Positions 45,401 through 54,622 of a DNA stretch of 64,000 nt are shown piece by piece (the stretch's first letter is position 1; every line of letters starts with the position of its first letter). Source of the stretch: Actinernus sp. WN-2022 (taxonomy: Eukaryota > Cnidaria > Anthozoa > Actiniaria > Actinernidae); assembly GCA_030867875.1 (NCBI GenBank), contig JAOWCC010000019.1, forward strand, positions 104,271,006 to 104,335,005. Reading direction: 5' to 3'. The translations under genes and the position numbers were made by a program. Under the pieces are notes generated by a model, which ran no database searches, was not told the DNA's origin, and saw only the letters and a program-made list of their open reading frames with translations.

Positions 45401-48400
45401 CGGGACCTGGCTTTGATCAGCCCCCATGGTTGTTTCGGGTCTCGTTACAAATTCAGTTTTTTTATTTTATCATAGTGCAAAAATATAAATCCCAGTGCAA
45501 AAATATATTTCTCAATACAAACATATTTATCCCAATTTATTCTCCACTTTTGCAGTCAGGGGACTGAATTACAGAGGGTGTCAGCAAATATATTGATTTA
45601 CGTGACTTGCTGTATAAATAATAGAATAATATTATATAATATAATAAACAAGAGGCCCTGAGTGGCCTTAACTCGGGCCACCAAGGAATAGGTGAATACA
45701 TGGAGTTCATATTTTTGTGTCATATAACAAATCGCATACATTTTTCCATTGTCCGTACTCGTATTGATCATAGAAATGACGTCATAAAATGTTCAAAACT
45801 CGGAAGTGAAACACTGCAAAGTTTTGGACATTTAAGGAATCATTTCTATGATCAATACGAGTACGGACAATGAAAAAATGTATGCGATTTGTTTTTTACA
45901 ACGACGAAGCACTTAGCTTCATATGAGTGCGTAATAAACTGCTTTCGAGTCGAAAAAGGCCATTGAAAGTCAAAACGTAAACACTTCTAATTACCGGCTT
46001 TCTTTGATAAATGGCAGCATACTAGGAACTTTGGTTCACCGATTAACATCTTGTTCTTCTTGTTCTTGTCCTTTCTTGTTCTTTTTTCTGGATCGGAAAA
46101 GTTCTTGTTGTAATTCTAGACTTCTGAGCTCTGAAAGAACTTGTCACAAAGTCTGAACCACAAATTCGCCGAAACTTTCTCCACTCAAGAGAACTCACAT
46201 TTTGCCAAATGGAACAGTACAAAGAAGTGTGACTCACCGATTAACTTTCCTTTGTGATGAAATGCTTGTAAAATCCTCATTTTCTTAGAATAGAATAGAA
46301 TCAACTTTATTTAACTAGGGTTACACATAACAGTTTACACTGATAAATTGGTGGCCCTCAACGAAATAAGAAAAAATGAAAATATCGTAGCTATATAAAA
46401 AAACTTCTCTTGTTTTTGGAAGAGAAGTTAACAGCCATTTGAATTCACAAATCTCGCCGTGAAAGCACTTTGCAAAGCTACCACGGCTTCCGAGTGACGT
46501 CATTTTTATTGTCCGTACTTAAATTGCATATAGCGGAGAGCCAATCGGAAAGCGAGAAAATTGGATGTTGTTGTAAAAACCTACTTGCCAGTTTGTTGCC
46601 CCATTTCAGACCACGTGATAGTTCTCCAGAGGATTCAGTGCTTTGTTTTCCAATTATAGAAATTGGTACATTTCCTCTTGGGATACAGAAAAAAAAACAC
46701 TACTCGAGGGAAAAGTCTGGTGGTCTGAAATGGTACAACAAACAGGCAAGCTGACTCGGTCTATTGGTTCATTACTCATGCTCGTAATCATTTATATATA
46801 ATTGAATGGACCTTTTGCAGGAATGCAATCACGTGGTTGTACTAGATGACAAACAAATCTTAATTCATATATTTAAAGGCACTTGTACGAAATCGGTAGT
46901 GTTATGAGTAAAACCTGTTTGTAAATGCTATTTTCCACCTCCGATCGATTGTCAACTCTTTCTAAAACAGCATTTTTAAAGATAGCTTGCCATCTAGCAT
47001 CCACGGCAACGTCTTTCCCATCGGGAGATCACAGGTTCAATTCATTTGTTAACAAAGTATTATACTAGCACATGACTTTTTCCTGCAAAAGGCCTACAAC
47101 TGCTCCCATTAATTATAATAAATTAACTTCACATACACGTAACACTGTCTCTGAACTTAACTTGCTCAAAAATATTACAATGTCGTACTTTTCAGAAGGA
47201 TTCATGCACTGATAATATTATTTCTAACTTCACTGTCCAAGCACAGTTGCTATTATATTGTAGCATACATGTACATCTTACTTTTCCTTTAGCTAATAGC
47301 TATATCCCTTGTGAAGTCATCTATCTAGATCTGCATGCAGTTTTATACTTACAACTAGAAGTAATCATAGATTATCAAAGTGCGTTCGACATATAATTTT
47401 GTATGAGAAAGGACTGAGCTTCCTATAGGGACACACCCTTTATTGCTACAGTGGTGTGGACTATGTGCATAAACAATTAATATCCTGATCAAAAATGTCT
47501 GTCTTTAAATACATGTGAACAGTTTTGAATGTCTTGACATATATGTTATTCAAGGGGATGGACCTGTTCAGTTAAATAGGTAATAAGATGACTGGAAATT
47601 AATGTGGATCTTGAGGAAAGTTTTAACAAATTCAACAGGTATAATGCACATTGATAGTTTAACCATTTATGTGGTGTATAGCATTCAGATGACCAAGGCT
47701 GGCTCCACAATAGTGCCTAATGTTGGTGATTACACTTCAGTGTAGAACTTAAACTGTATACCCATGTGTATAAACTACACTCCAGTTCCTTCAGAGCATT
47801 CAAATTATTCGTCAAGTGAGGTCAAGACAAAAAAAATTGGACAAATATTTTAAATAAAAAACAAGATGGAAAAACAGACTTTGAAAAACAAAATCTGAAA
47901 AACAAAATCAAAACCCCCAAAAAATATTTGATTTACGATTTCATTTTGAATTTACTATGACTATGTACTCGGCAAATTCAAAATCAAAGTGAAAATGAAA
48001 TTCAATGTTTTATAAATCCCAGTACAAAAATATAAATCCCAGTGCAAAAATATGATCAGACATTCGTATTGAAGAAAAACTACTAGAGTATCATTTTTTG
48101 AGATGATATGAATATAAAAGTATTGTTTCTTTGCTTTAAAGTACGCGGAGTCAAAATGTTTGAACATACTCTGAAATCTTGTATACACTATTACGGGCTG
48201 TGAAGGAAATTATCCTTGGACGATGTAGAAGTACGCCAGCGAATATGAAAGGAATTAGATGGCCATATCGTATTTACTCGCTTAAACGCCGCGGCGGTTT
48301 ATTAATTTTTAGCGTTTCCGATGCGGCGTTTATTTCAAAATTATATTTCTTAAATCACTGACAACAATTGACCTATATCACTATGACGTCATATCAAAAC

Positions 48401-49445
48401 AATCTATTGTTTAAACGCTAAGGATCACGGTCGTGGGAGGGGGACAAAACAGGGACAAAACAGCAACAACACAAAGGAAATCGCTATCAAATGCATTTTG
48501 TAGAACGTAGAATAGCGGTAACAGCCACCAAATATGGTAAATATTGTGGGATAAACATTGATACAGCTGATATCTGGAAACCAGACAATTCGAAGTTAAA
48601 TTTTCCTCAGCAGAGCAGATTTAGTTCAAAATTCTATTGTTCAAGTCGATTCTGTCCCCCTCATAAACAAGCCGTGACGTCATAATGATATAGGGTAATT
48701 ACGGTAAATCATTTGTAAATATTATGTAAAACAGAAACATGTTAAAGTTCCAATGTCTCGCTTTTTTGCTGAGACAGAATCGTAATTGTCTGGCTTGTGA
48801 TGTGTACAACGTTCAGAGAATTTCAATGTCACTGTCCCCTTCATGATCTGAGTCCAATCCTCGAATAAACGCCGCATTCTTCTGATTGGGTGCGGCGTTT
48901 ATTCGAGGGCGGCGTTTATTCGTAAATTTGCTTCCATCTGCGGCGTTTAATCGAGTAAATACGGTATGCCAGAACGGTACCCTCGGAGTACAGCCGGGGC
49001 CATCTAATCTTTAGTATTCATCCTCCTACTTCTCCCACATCGTACAAGGGTAATCTCCTTCGTTTTTCTTACGAATGTCTGTACCGCAGAATGGACGAAA
49101 ATTGCAGGTAGTATCAAGGTGAAATCCGCACCGAGGACCCACTCGTCCCAGTTTCCCACGGTTCCGCCATGCTTTTTCATGGAAACATTTTCGTACTGGG
49201 ATTTATATTTTTGTACTGGAATAAATATTTATGTACTAGGATTTATATATTTGTAGAGTGCCCTTGTGGGCCACCGTATTTACTGTTTCAAACAAACTTA
49301 AGATTTGTAAAGACAAACGTTTGCCTAAACTCCCTACAATAATACTTTACTTGAACATGTTATTTCGTAGGAACAAAGAGAAAGAGAAAAGCAGGATATG
49401 GAATTGGCTAAGGAAATGGCTGAAGACGATGATGATTTCCCGTGA
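36375..49445 (+). CDS. PSMD3: 26S proteasome non-ATPase regulatory subunit 3 (Rpn3), C-terminal exons
   Basis: Four exons (36375-36437, 36670-36762, 37221-37271, 49371-49445) are all phase 0 with GT-AG borders. They join to 93 residues matching the C-terminus of PSMD3/Rpn3: [50 protein letters not shown] and an acidic tail [11 protein letters not shown]. Rpn3 is a PCI-domain scaffold subunit of the proteasome lid. These exons encode the end of the PCI winged helix and the C-terminal helix of the lid bundle. Upstream exons lie outside the window or were not recognised. The last intron is about 12.1 kb and full of transposons. The reading frame is intact throughout, so the gene is probably functional. 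Confidence 0.93.
36494..36570 (+). repeat. Duplicate of 36201-36275 flanking PSMD3 exon A
   Basis: CAGAATGATGAYTA, CACTTGATCTTATCTGA and GAGCTGATATCTGACTGT-like sequences recur in order on both sides of exon A, evidence of a local segmental duplication. Confidence 0.75.
36670..36762 (+). CDS. PSMD3: PSMD3 exon B
   Basis: 93 bp, 31 codons, acceptor TTCTCCAG and donor AAG|GTATGA. Encodes [20 protein letters not shown] followed by [11 protein letters not shown]. Confidence 0.93.
37099..37143 (+). pseudogene. Relic duplicate of PSMD3 exon A
   Basis: GCCATTAGTGATCGAGTCAT and TGAAGCCTCTATAGACCATG closely match exon A, but the copy ends in an in-frame TAG and lacks a donor. It lies between exons B and C. 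Inclusion would truncate the protein. Confidence 0.8.
37221..37271 (+). CDS. PSMD3: PSMD3 exon C
   Basis: 51 bp, 17 codons, acceptor ATTCTTCAG and donor GAG|GTCAGT. Encodes [17 protein letters not shown]. Confidence 0.93.
37400..37710 (+). repeat. Dispersed repeat related to 46780-47110
   Basis: AATGTTATTTTCCACCTCC, followed by a run of similar sequence and CATGTGACTGTTTCCTGCAA, parallels the copies at 46925-47100 and (inverted) 22070-22290. Confidence 0.65.
37711..38350. other. Intron sequence, no feature recognised
   Basis: AT-rich, no coding sign. Confidence 0.4.
38703..38933 (+). other. Unidentified 76-codon open frame
   Basis: Lies inside the 1.6 kb inverted-repeat element. The product reads [18 protein letters not shown] then [19 protein letters not shown]; no domain is recognised and the opposite strand is also open. 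Probably not a gene. Confidence 0.15.
39491..39668. repeat. Hairpin MITE, two-step stem
   Basis: Outer arms of about 36 bp (ATGGTTCTCCTTGTTCTAT and its mirror ATAGAACAAGGAGAACCAT) enclose a second inverted pair (CGAGGTCTTGAAA / TTTCAAGACCGAG). Confidence 0.8.
40070..40355 (-). pseudogene. LINE C-terminal fragment with CCHC-like knuckle
   Basis: On the minus strand one frame reads [18 protein letters not shown] sequence ([18 protein letters not shown]) and [16 protein letters not shown]. After a frame change near 40175 it continues [19 protein letters not shown] and DEKHFII. This is the same kind of tail as in the LINE at 284-6102 but from a different copy. Confidence 0.75.
40356..41571. other. 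Intron sequence, no feature recognised
   Basis: No supported gene. A 68-codon minus-strand open frame at 41044-41250 shows no family signature. Confidence 0.4.
41582..42698. mobile_element. 1.1 kb DNA element with 10-bp TSD
   Basis: The ends CGGCGTGTCTAAAACGC and GCGTTTTAGACACGCCG are inverted, with related GGGTAACGGCTAG inner motifs repeated on both sides. TTAATTCGAG flanks it at 41572-41581 and 42699-42708. The 10-bp duplication suggests a non-autonomous Mutator-like element. No coding capacity. Confidence 0.88.
42830..43010 (-). pseudogene. LINE reverse-transcriptase fragment
   Basis: The minus strand reads [19 protein letters not shown], the conserved post-palm LINE motif. Its neighbourhood shows frame changes. 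It could belong to the same broken copy as 40070-40355, separated by later insertions. Confidence 0.6.
43072..43215 (+). repeat. Arm of an inverted repeat (partner 43895-44385)
   Basis: ACTACCATTTACAAGCTACC through CTCAATAACACGTGCAGGTT to GGTGGATGTCAATCAA is mirrored at 43895-43975 plus 44350-44385. The mirror copy carries a MITE insertion that this arm lacks, so this arm shows the empty site. Confidence 0.75.
43314..43535 (+). repeat. Minisatellite, four units of 54-56 bp
   Basis: Units contain GGGAAATCRCATAAACTTT and GTGAGCGAGCGGTTTGTGTA. The first two have an extra AT (56 bp). It is open in two opposing frames only because the unit lacks stops. Confidence 0.92.
43895..44385 (-). repeat. 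Inverted partner arm containing a MITE
   Basis: Matches 43072-43215 in reverse complement, but is split at GAACGAGTG / GTAACGGTAGC by the element at 43978-44345. Confidence 0.7.
43978..44345. mobile_element. 368-bp MITE with about 70-bp inverted ends
   Basis: AGCGTGAACCTTTTTCCGCG to CCTTTGCAA is mirrored by TTGCAAAGGTTTGGG to CGCGGAAAAAGGTTCACGCT. The empty-site arm at 43072-43215 confirms that it is an insertion. The flanks ACGAGTGTA and ACGCTTGTA look like a diverged 9-bp duplication. Confidence 0.85.
44560..45150 (+). pseudogene. CR1/L2-like LINE fragment, decayed
   Basis: Reads [18 protein letters not shown] spacer sequence ([29 protein letters not shown]), then [17 protein letters not shown], then [12 protein letters not shown], which is RT motif A. 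Large internal deletions separate the pieces. Confidence 0.75.
45210..45473 (+). mobile_element. tRNA-derived SINE, family B
   Basis: A-box TAGCACAGTGG and B-box GGTTCAATTCC lie at the tRNA-like head, followed by a body containing GGTTTTCCTCCAGTTTTCCT and a T-rich tail. The flanks AGTACAAAAA (45200-45209) and AGTGCAAAAA (45474-45483) form a near-perfect 10-bp duplication. A 3' scrap of the family is at 57703-57740. Confidence 0.85.
45650..45710 (+). repeat. GGCCCTGAGTGGCC repeat end
   Basis: AGAGGCCCTGAGTGGCCTTA followed by ACTCGGGCCACC is the same terminus as on the minus strand at 22443. The rest of this copy resumes at 46780-47110 after a later insertion. Confidence 0.75.
45727..45895. 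repeat. Long hairpin, arms of about 55 bp
   Basis: AACAAATCGCATACATTTTT and TCGTATTGATCATAGAAATG in the left arm are mirrored almost perfectly 58 bases later. Part of the repeat family at 61370-62060. Confidence 0.85.
45840..46610 (+). repeat. Dispersed repeat shared with 61370-62060
   Basis: Long colinear match including GAGTGCGTAATAAACTGCTT, CGAGTCGAAAAAGGCCATTG and TTGCATATAGCGGAGAGCCA. This copy alone carries the insertion at 46287-46404. Confidence 0.85.
46287..46404 (-). mobile_element. Short LINE 3'-end insertion
   Basis: Absent from the paralogue at 61870. On the minus strand it ends in TATTCTATTCTATTCTA-type repeats after CTAGTTAAATAAAGTTGATT, resembling a LINE 3' tail. Heavily 5'-truncated. 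Confidence 0.6.
46780..47110 (+). repeat. Continuation of the GGCCCTGAGTGGCC repeat
   Basis: Matches 22070-22290 in reverse complement (GGAATGCAATCACGTGGTTG, AAATGCTATTTTCCACCT). Confidence 0.7.
47350..47830 (+). repeat. Dispersed repeat family of 18496-19525, shorter copy
   Basis: Starts AACTAGAAGTAATCATAGAT and TATCAAAGTGCGTTCGAC, and ends in ATTCGTCAAGTGAGGTCAAG. Confidence 0.7.
48365..48700 (+). mobile_element. TGACGTCA-ended MITE, copy 3 (336 bp)
   Basis: Same length and structure as copy 1, with an intact 64-codon ORF at 48491-48685. Confidence 0.88.
48491..48685 (+). other. 64-codon ORF carried by MITE copy 3
   Basis: Reads [20 protein letters not shown] at the start. It differs from the copy-4 ORF (60253-60447) by only two residues in 64. 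Function unknown; it may be a remnant of the parent transposon's protein. Confidence 0.35.
49371..49445 (+). CDS. PSMD3: PSMD3 terminal exon
   Basis: The acceptor TATTTCGTAG is followed by 24 codons and TGA, encoding [20 protein letters not shown] and DDFP. The tail lacks the serine found before the final Phe-Pro in vertebrates but keeps the acidic run. Confidence 0.93.
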   Translation, partial: EQREREKQDMELAKEMAEDDDDFP

Positions 49446-49575
49446 CCTTCTAGCCGACTATAGATTCGAATTTCGCAGCAGTCTTGGCAAGTTATTAGAA
49501 ACCGACGTGTTGAACTAAACTCGTATCTCTGTTACATTTCTGATGTGTGAAATAAAGTCGCTACATTATTTATTC
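49446..49575 (+). terminator. PSMD3 3' UTR and poly(A) signal
   Basis: AATAAA at 49551-49556 lies 106 bases after the stop, followed by a T/GT-rich stretch (TTATTTATTCTGTTCTCCTG). Confidence 0.75.
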
Positions 49576-50744
49576 TGTTCTCCTGGTTTATTTAACTCGT
49601 TTCAGGTTGGAGTCTAGTCCTGACCTGGCCTCTCTTTTTGATGATGATAATATTTCAAAAACTCATTTGCAACTCATTTGCGTGTGTGATCAGGGGTTTA
49701 AAACACCGAGAAAACATGATCCCGAGGGCTTTAGGCTACAGCCCCAGTGATGTTTTCGAGGTTTGGAAGTGAAAATCCCAAAACGAGTGTTTTATCAGGG
49801 GATCCAAACAGACACTTCTTTCGAAGTGTTTGGAGCACTGATCAAAAACACGAAGCACGAGTTTTTGTTATTCATAAATCATTAGGAGTTTTTGTATTCA
49901 CAAATCATTAGGAAGTATTGATTGCCTGGTATTTTGTTGGATAAAATGGTGTGATTGTTATTTCCTCGTGGCCGTTTCAACAAACGGCCTGATGTAGTGG
50001 ACAAGACGATGGTTCACACTTCAGACGCTGATTTTTATTTTCATGTTTTCATTCACTTCTCTTCATGTAAAGCCATACATACGATGTAATCCTTGTAGCT
50101 AAGTTAAAACTGAAGGGTCTTAATTAGTGTTTGAACGGCAGCAATTTAATTATTAATCCGCCTTGACGTCACTGGACGGCATTATCGGCTGTTGTATTCA
50201 GACGTTTCTCTCGGGAGGAACGACCCAGAGGAAACGGCTGAAATTCAGGCTAGATTTTATCCAATGAGAATCGAGGTAGAGTAAAAAGGCACGCTAGATT
50301 GATGGACGACAAAACTCCCAACTGAAAAATGAGTCTACATATGAAAGGCGCTGTATCAATAGCCACAGGCTCACTCTATCAACAGTCAACACAGGCTCAC
50401 TCTATATACACGGTCAACACAGGCTCGCTCTACACACGGTCAACACAGACTCGCTCTATACACGAATACAGTTATTTCAATTAATGTTGTCTGGAAGATA
50501 GAGCCCGTTTTATTAAAGTTGGCTTGCGTCGTAAACAAGTCTGTAGTAAGTTGGCAAGTAACTACGCAATCGTGCATGCGCTAATATTCATGCGCAGTTC
50601 CTCGATGAAGACAGACCAGGTAAGATGGCAGACGATGTGCACTCACTTGCTCTACGCTCACTCGATTTAGCTTACGACTGTCAACGATCAGGTCCAGACT
50701 TTGGGTGGACTAAGTCTTTAACTTCTGGCGGGTGGACAGTATCA
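49576..50744. other. Intergenic region after PSMD3
   Basis: No supported gene. It contains the minisatellite at 50368-50463. ATG 50625 has a good Kozak context but opens only 43 codons with no known domain. Confidence 0.4.
50368..50463 (+). repeat. Minisatellite, about 28 bp x 3-4
   Basis: Units of GGTCAACACAGGCTCGCTCT plus ATAYACAC, imperfect. Confidence 0.85.
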
Positions 50745-51000
50745 TGTACTTAGTTTTGTTCCGGTGAAGCTTCGTTCTATTTTCTGTCGCTCATTTTGCA
50801 GCACTGTCTATGTCAAGTTGAATTTTTTTCTTCCACTTCAGGTAGGATGGATCCTGATGCGTAGAGCCGTCGAGTCATCAGCTTAGAGACCGACACTGTT
50901 CTGAAGTGAGAGTGGAAAGTAGTTTATGAACAGGGGGAAGAAGACTGGACCGAGGATGCTTCCTTGAGGGACCCCAGATTGTATAAGGAATGGATCGGAC
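50745..51000 (-). pseudogene. CR1/L2-like LINE RT fragment
   Basis: The minus strand reads SGVPQGSILGPVFFPLFIN (motif B) and, after a stop, ADDSTAL near motif C. Both are diagnostic of CR1/L2-type reverse transcriptase. Several stops are present. Confidence 0.75.
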
Positions 51001-53524
51001 GATTGGCCATTGGCACTGACGTTTTGTTATCATATGACCCGTACGGCCCCCCGCGCGCTTTCCTTTCAAAGCCATTTACAAAAGTCACATGATGAGGGCC
51101 GGATGTGTATGGCGTGAGCGGGCCGACAAAGCCGTCCGGCCCTGCACAATTTTTCTTGCTGTTTTGCGGTTTGCCTCTACAAAACAAATTGATCATATGA
51201 TAAAAAACCTATTGACTGAGTTAGGTCGGGCCGCCCACTCAGCCAATAAGTACCTAATATCTGCCGTTGAGTTAGGAACCATTTGAGGGTGTCGCAGTGC
51301 TTTCCATAGACCAAGTCTACGAATGGGGGTTCTTTCAACGCCATCTTAGATTAGGCGCGTAAAGATCCCTGGGAACGAGATTGTCAACTTTTCTGTTTCT
51401 ATACAAAAAAAAGAATCATACCGTGAGGAAATATATACAGTAGTCTCTATTCAGGATCTGGACAATCCAAATTCTAACTGTTTTCGCCAGAAACCAGATG
51501 ACGTACGTGCAGTGATTGCATGTGACAATCTAATGCAAAATAGAGTGGTTCCGGCCACTTTTAAGTGTGTTGGACTACACGAGATTGGTTTTCGAACAAC
51601 AGTTTATATTTACTAAGGAATGCCGTTAGGTGTCTGCACACGTGTTTCTCAAGGATTTTAGAGTGGACTAGAGGTTTCCTTGTTTTTGTATGGGAGTAAT
51701 ACGAGCTATCTTGAGCTGGGCGGGGCAGGTTCCGTTTTTGATTGCACAGTTTACACTTCAGCCAGGCTTGGGGCGATTGCTGGAGTAACTAATTTTAACC
51801 GAGACCTGTGGCCACGTTTAATGGGGAGTGACTGGGTCAGTTTAGATAACTCTTGTGCCTTTTTAAATTCTACCGCATCATTGTTACTCGGGCTGCCTGT
51901 GGCAGCACCGAGTCTTAAAATGCAAGCGTTTTTTTTTGTTGTTGTTGGGTGCAACAAAATGTGACTTTTGACCCATGTGTTAAATTTCAGCACCAATCAG
52001 ATCGCACAGTGCTGGTCACGTAACACTCGCCAGGTTAATTCAGTTCTGTACATAATTTAATGCAGTAAATCAAAATGGTGGATCCGCAAGTCCCATCTCT
52101 CAAGAGAGTCCCATCTCTCAAATGTAAGCAGTTTAATGTTTTATTTAACTTCACTCGTGCGAAAGCCTTCCAACAGGCTCAGGATATTGCAACTGGCGCT
52201 CTTGTCGGAGCTGGAGGACCGCGTTTTTTTTACCCAGATGGCCTGTGATTTTATATACGACACGACGCCGGACCTGAAGGACTCAAAGATCCACACATAT
52301 CGAATTGGAATTTAGCGTTTTCCTTTCTGCTGAAACCTGAAAGGTTTCTTCGATAGAAAGGGCAAGATGATGTGTTTTTCTAGGAGGACAAATTTTTTTA
52401 TTTGAATCTCTGTGGATTGGTATACTCAAATATACTGCACAATACCATACAACTGAATAAGAAGTCTTTAACAAAGCTCAACTCAAGAGCAAAGCTGAAA
52501 GTGAAACTGAACAGTGTCTTGTCAGGTCATGAATTAAGGTACGGTGAGGTTGAAATCATTGCGTGTTTATATCTGCATTTCTTTGTCGATTTGTTGACCT
52601 CGTGGCGCTGATAGATTTTGCCATCGGACGGTATTCTTGTTTGAGGTACGTTTCGTAGGTTTTATGCCACATTTCATTTTACTCTCGGTCATAATACATA
52701 CCAGCGCAAACACCGTGATCTGTAGGCCAACACTAAAATAATTTGAGCGTGTTTTTGGCTGTCAGAAATACCCCGGAGAAATAAACACTCGCACAGAATA
52801 ATTTATGATGAGCGAAGCAATATTCGACTCTCAAGGTCAACTTAAACAAGAATCCTCTCACGGCCGAGGTTTTGGTTCGAGAAATTAAAGGCTTCCAACA
52901 GTTCCCTTTATAGTTCTGTAATACAATGAGCAGACCAGTTTTGGGAAGGAGGGTATATAACCAACACGCATTTCAGTTAATAAATACCAATATGGGACGC
53001 GAGCTGCGATTAAGAGCCGCAGGGTAGAATGAACAGTAGGTGGACAGGATGTTTATATTTGTCCCATATTATAAGTTGTATACATTTGAGACACTCATCT
53101 ATTAGTACTCTGAACCTGGAGAACAGCAGACTAAATTGTAAGCGTGCGGTACATGAATAAGTAGAGGTCAACTTCGATTCTTTAATTTACATACACGAGA
53201 AATATATATACTAGGGGAGCAGAGAATGCATGTCACCGCGCTACCGGCCACTCCTAAAGACTGCTAAATTCAGCTAATAATTCTTCCCTTCGGTTATTAC
53301 TAAAAGGATTTCAAATGAAAGTGTATTTCAGCTTCAATCTCATGTGGCCCGAGTGAAAGCCCAGATGGGCTCTTGTTTAGTATTTAAGAAGCCAACATAT
53401 TTAAATAGAATATTCTTACTTTTTATTACCTAATTATTATTAATCTTGTTAATATTATTATTGTTATCATTAACTTAGAACTAAACACACGGCTCTCTGG
53501 AAGAGCATCTTTGTAATTTTCATG
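51001..53524. other. Intergenic, mostly unrecognised
   Basis: 51353-51380 shares TTAGGCGCGTAAAGATCCCT with 24933. A TATA-less, CCAAT-containing stretch precedes ATG 52074, whose 16 codons end at a donor-like AAAT|GTAAGC, a weak first-exon candidate. 53343-53380 has a GTGGCCCGAGTGAAAGCCCA end related to the repeat at 22443. Confidence 0.35.
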
Positions 53525-53800
53525 ATAAACGAGACTCCGTGTATAAATAGAGTATGTATGTAAATGCTAAAGTCCGTTGGGTTTTCAGATTTGCGAAGAT
53601 CAGCCTTGGCGGAGTTACTATTGTCAATGATGGACTTGGCATTAGAGAGTTTTCATTAAAGATGCGTGAAATCTCTTCAGGTGCTGAGATTTCACATCCA
53701 TCTTTTTCATCAGTGAGTACATTACTTTGCGCTTTTGTTTTAGTTGGGAAGAGGTTCTTTAATGTCTTCCATAACACCCTTGAGTTTGATTTGTCGTCTC
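53525..53800 (-). pseudogene. CR1-like LINE spacer fragment
   Basis: The minus strand reads LWKTLKNLFPTKTKAQSN then APEEISRIFNENS, the region between endonuclease and RT. It runs into the palindrome at 53750. Confidence 0.65.
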
Positions 53801-53853
53801 TAGAGAAGACACATCAAACTCGAGGGTGTTATGGAAGACATTAAAGAACCTCT
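53750..53853. repeat. Near-perfect palindrome, arms about 40 bp
   Basis: AGAGGTTCTTTAATGTCTTC and CATAACACCCTTGAGTTTGA are mirrored after a 20-bp loop that is itself self-complementary (GTCTCTAGAGAAGAC). One arm is LINE coding sequence, so this looks like an inverted duplication of LINE DNA. Confidence 0.9.
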
Positions 53854-54068
53854 TTCTCTTCATCTTTTGTAACGCTTGCCTTCGGATAGCGGCGTAGTTT
53901 TGCCATATACCGTTTGTCACGGAAGCGCTGGGATGCGAGTGGGGTTGAGTCTCTGCTCTAGGAGCAAAACAAAAGAATTGCTGCCGCGTAAGCAGGGATA
54001 GTGTGGAGATCATCGTGCGGTGTGCTTGCCAGATTCTTCTTCAAAGCCATTTGCACGCGCCGAGAAAT

Positions 54069-54159
54069 ATGGACTACACTTCGAAAGCGGCGGGTGAAAG
54101 CATGGGCGTTTTTAAATGCAGCTACCAGGAATCTGTGGTATTTTATTCTTTGTTCCATC
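54069..54159 (+). CDS. Candidate first exon, unidentified protein (copy 1)
   Basis: ATG in fair context (AAATATGGA) opens 30 codons, MDYTSKAAGESMGVFKCSYQ then ESVVFYSLFH, ending at a consensus donor CATC|GTAAGTC. No following exon was identified and no family recognised. The duplicate at 54681-54771 is identical. Confidence 0.3.
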
Positions 54160-54251
54160 GTAAGTCATTTCGTTCTCCGATCTATGTAATCCGTAATCCT
54201 AGAAAAACGACTGAGAGGGGTGGGGACCGCGGTGGGTTCCAGGGTAACCCC

Positions 54252-54370
54252 CTGGGCCCGGTTGTTCGAAGCAAGGTCAAGCGCTAACCCTGGGTTAAAC
54301 TGTACAGATTGCAATTACAGATTTAGCGCTAACCTAGGGTTAAAGTTAACCTTCGAACAACCCGGCCCAG
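54252..54370. mobile_element. 119-bp MITE, CTGGGCCCGGTTGTTCGAA ends (copy 1)
   Basis: Terminal inverted repeats CTGGGCCCGGTTGTTCGAAG / CTTCGAACAACCCGGCCCAG, with an inner inverted pair GCGCTAACCCTGGGTTAAA / TTTAGCGCTAACCTAGGGTT. It was carried along in the duplication (copy 2 at 54864-54982). Confidence 0.8.
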
Positions 54371-54622
54371 TAGTCTAATTTTAACTCCAGTATTCTGCAA
54401 GCGAAGAGAAGGTTCAGTAACTTATTTCCATTCACTTTATATCTGATCTCCACACTATCGATGCACTATCCAACGCAGGTGTGGAAGTATACTATTGCAT
54501 GGCGGTAGACCTTCTCGTTCAAAGTCCTTCGTCCGCTTTTGTGAGTTGAATTGGCACTGGACCACTTGCGACTGCGTTACTCGCCTGTCGCCTAAAAATA
54601 ATTGTGGTCGACTTGTGGCAGC

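Larger units (their letters stand above)
48202..49062. mobile_element. Nested foldback structures in PSMD3 intron
   Basis: Outer arms GAAGGAAATTATCCTTGGAC/GATGT (48202) and ACATCGTACAAGGGTAATCTCC (49040) with GGAATTAGATGGCC / GGCCATCTAA enclose an inner element with ends CGTATTTACTCG-TTAAACGCCGC and GCGGCGTTTAATCGAGTAAA/TACG (48267-48963), which holds the MITE at 48365. This is at least three insertion layers. Confidence 0.7.
45168..49278. mobile_element. Possible 4.1 kb element with GGTGGCCCACAAGGGCAC ends
   Basis: GGTGGCCCACAAGGGCACTA at 45168 is mirrored by TAGAGTGCCCTTGTGGGCCA at 49255-49276. Both ends are followed inward by short arrays of TATAAATCCCAGTACAAAAA, repeated again at 45485 and 48010. 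Most of the interior consists of later insertions. No target duplication is clear. Confidence 0.55.
54011..54456 (+). repeat. 446-bp duplicated segment, copy 1
   Basis: Appears identical to 54623-55068 (constant offset of 612 at both edges). Copy 1 is also bounded by an inverted pair, GATAGTGTGGAGAT and ATCTCCACACTATC. Confidence 0.92.

Noticed and set aside
49258..49518. 86-codon ORF over the PSMD3 terminal exon
   Set aside because: A shadow frame; the conserved acidic PSMD3 tail is read in another frame after the acceptor at 49370.
50625..50756. 43-codon ORF with perfect Kozak start
   Set aside because: No homology, no conserved context and it sits beside a LINE relic; chance cannot be excluded.
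52074..52122. First exon with donor AAAT|GTAAGC
   Set aside because: Only 16 codons made mostly of a VPSLK duplication, and no following exon was found.
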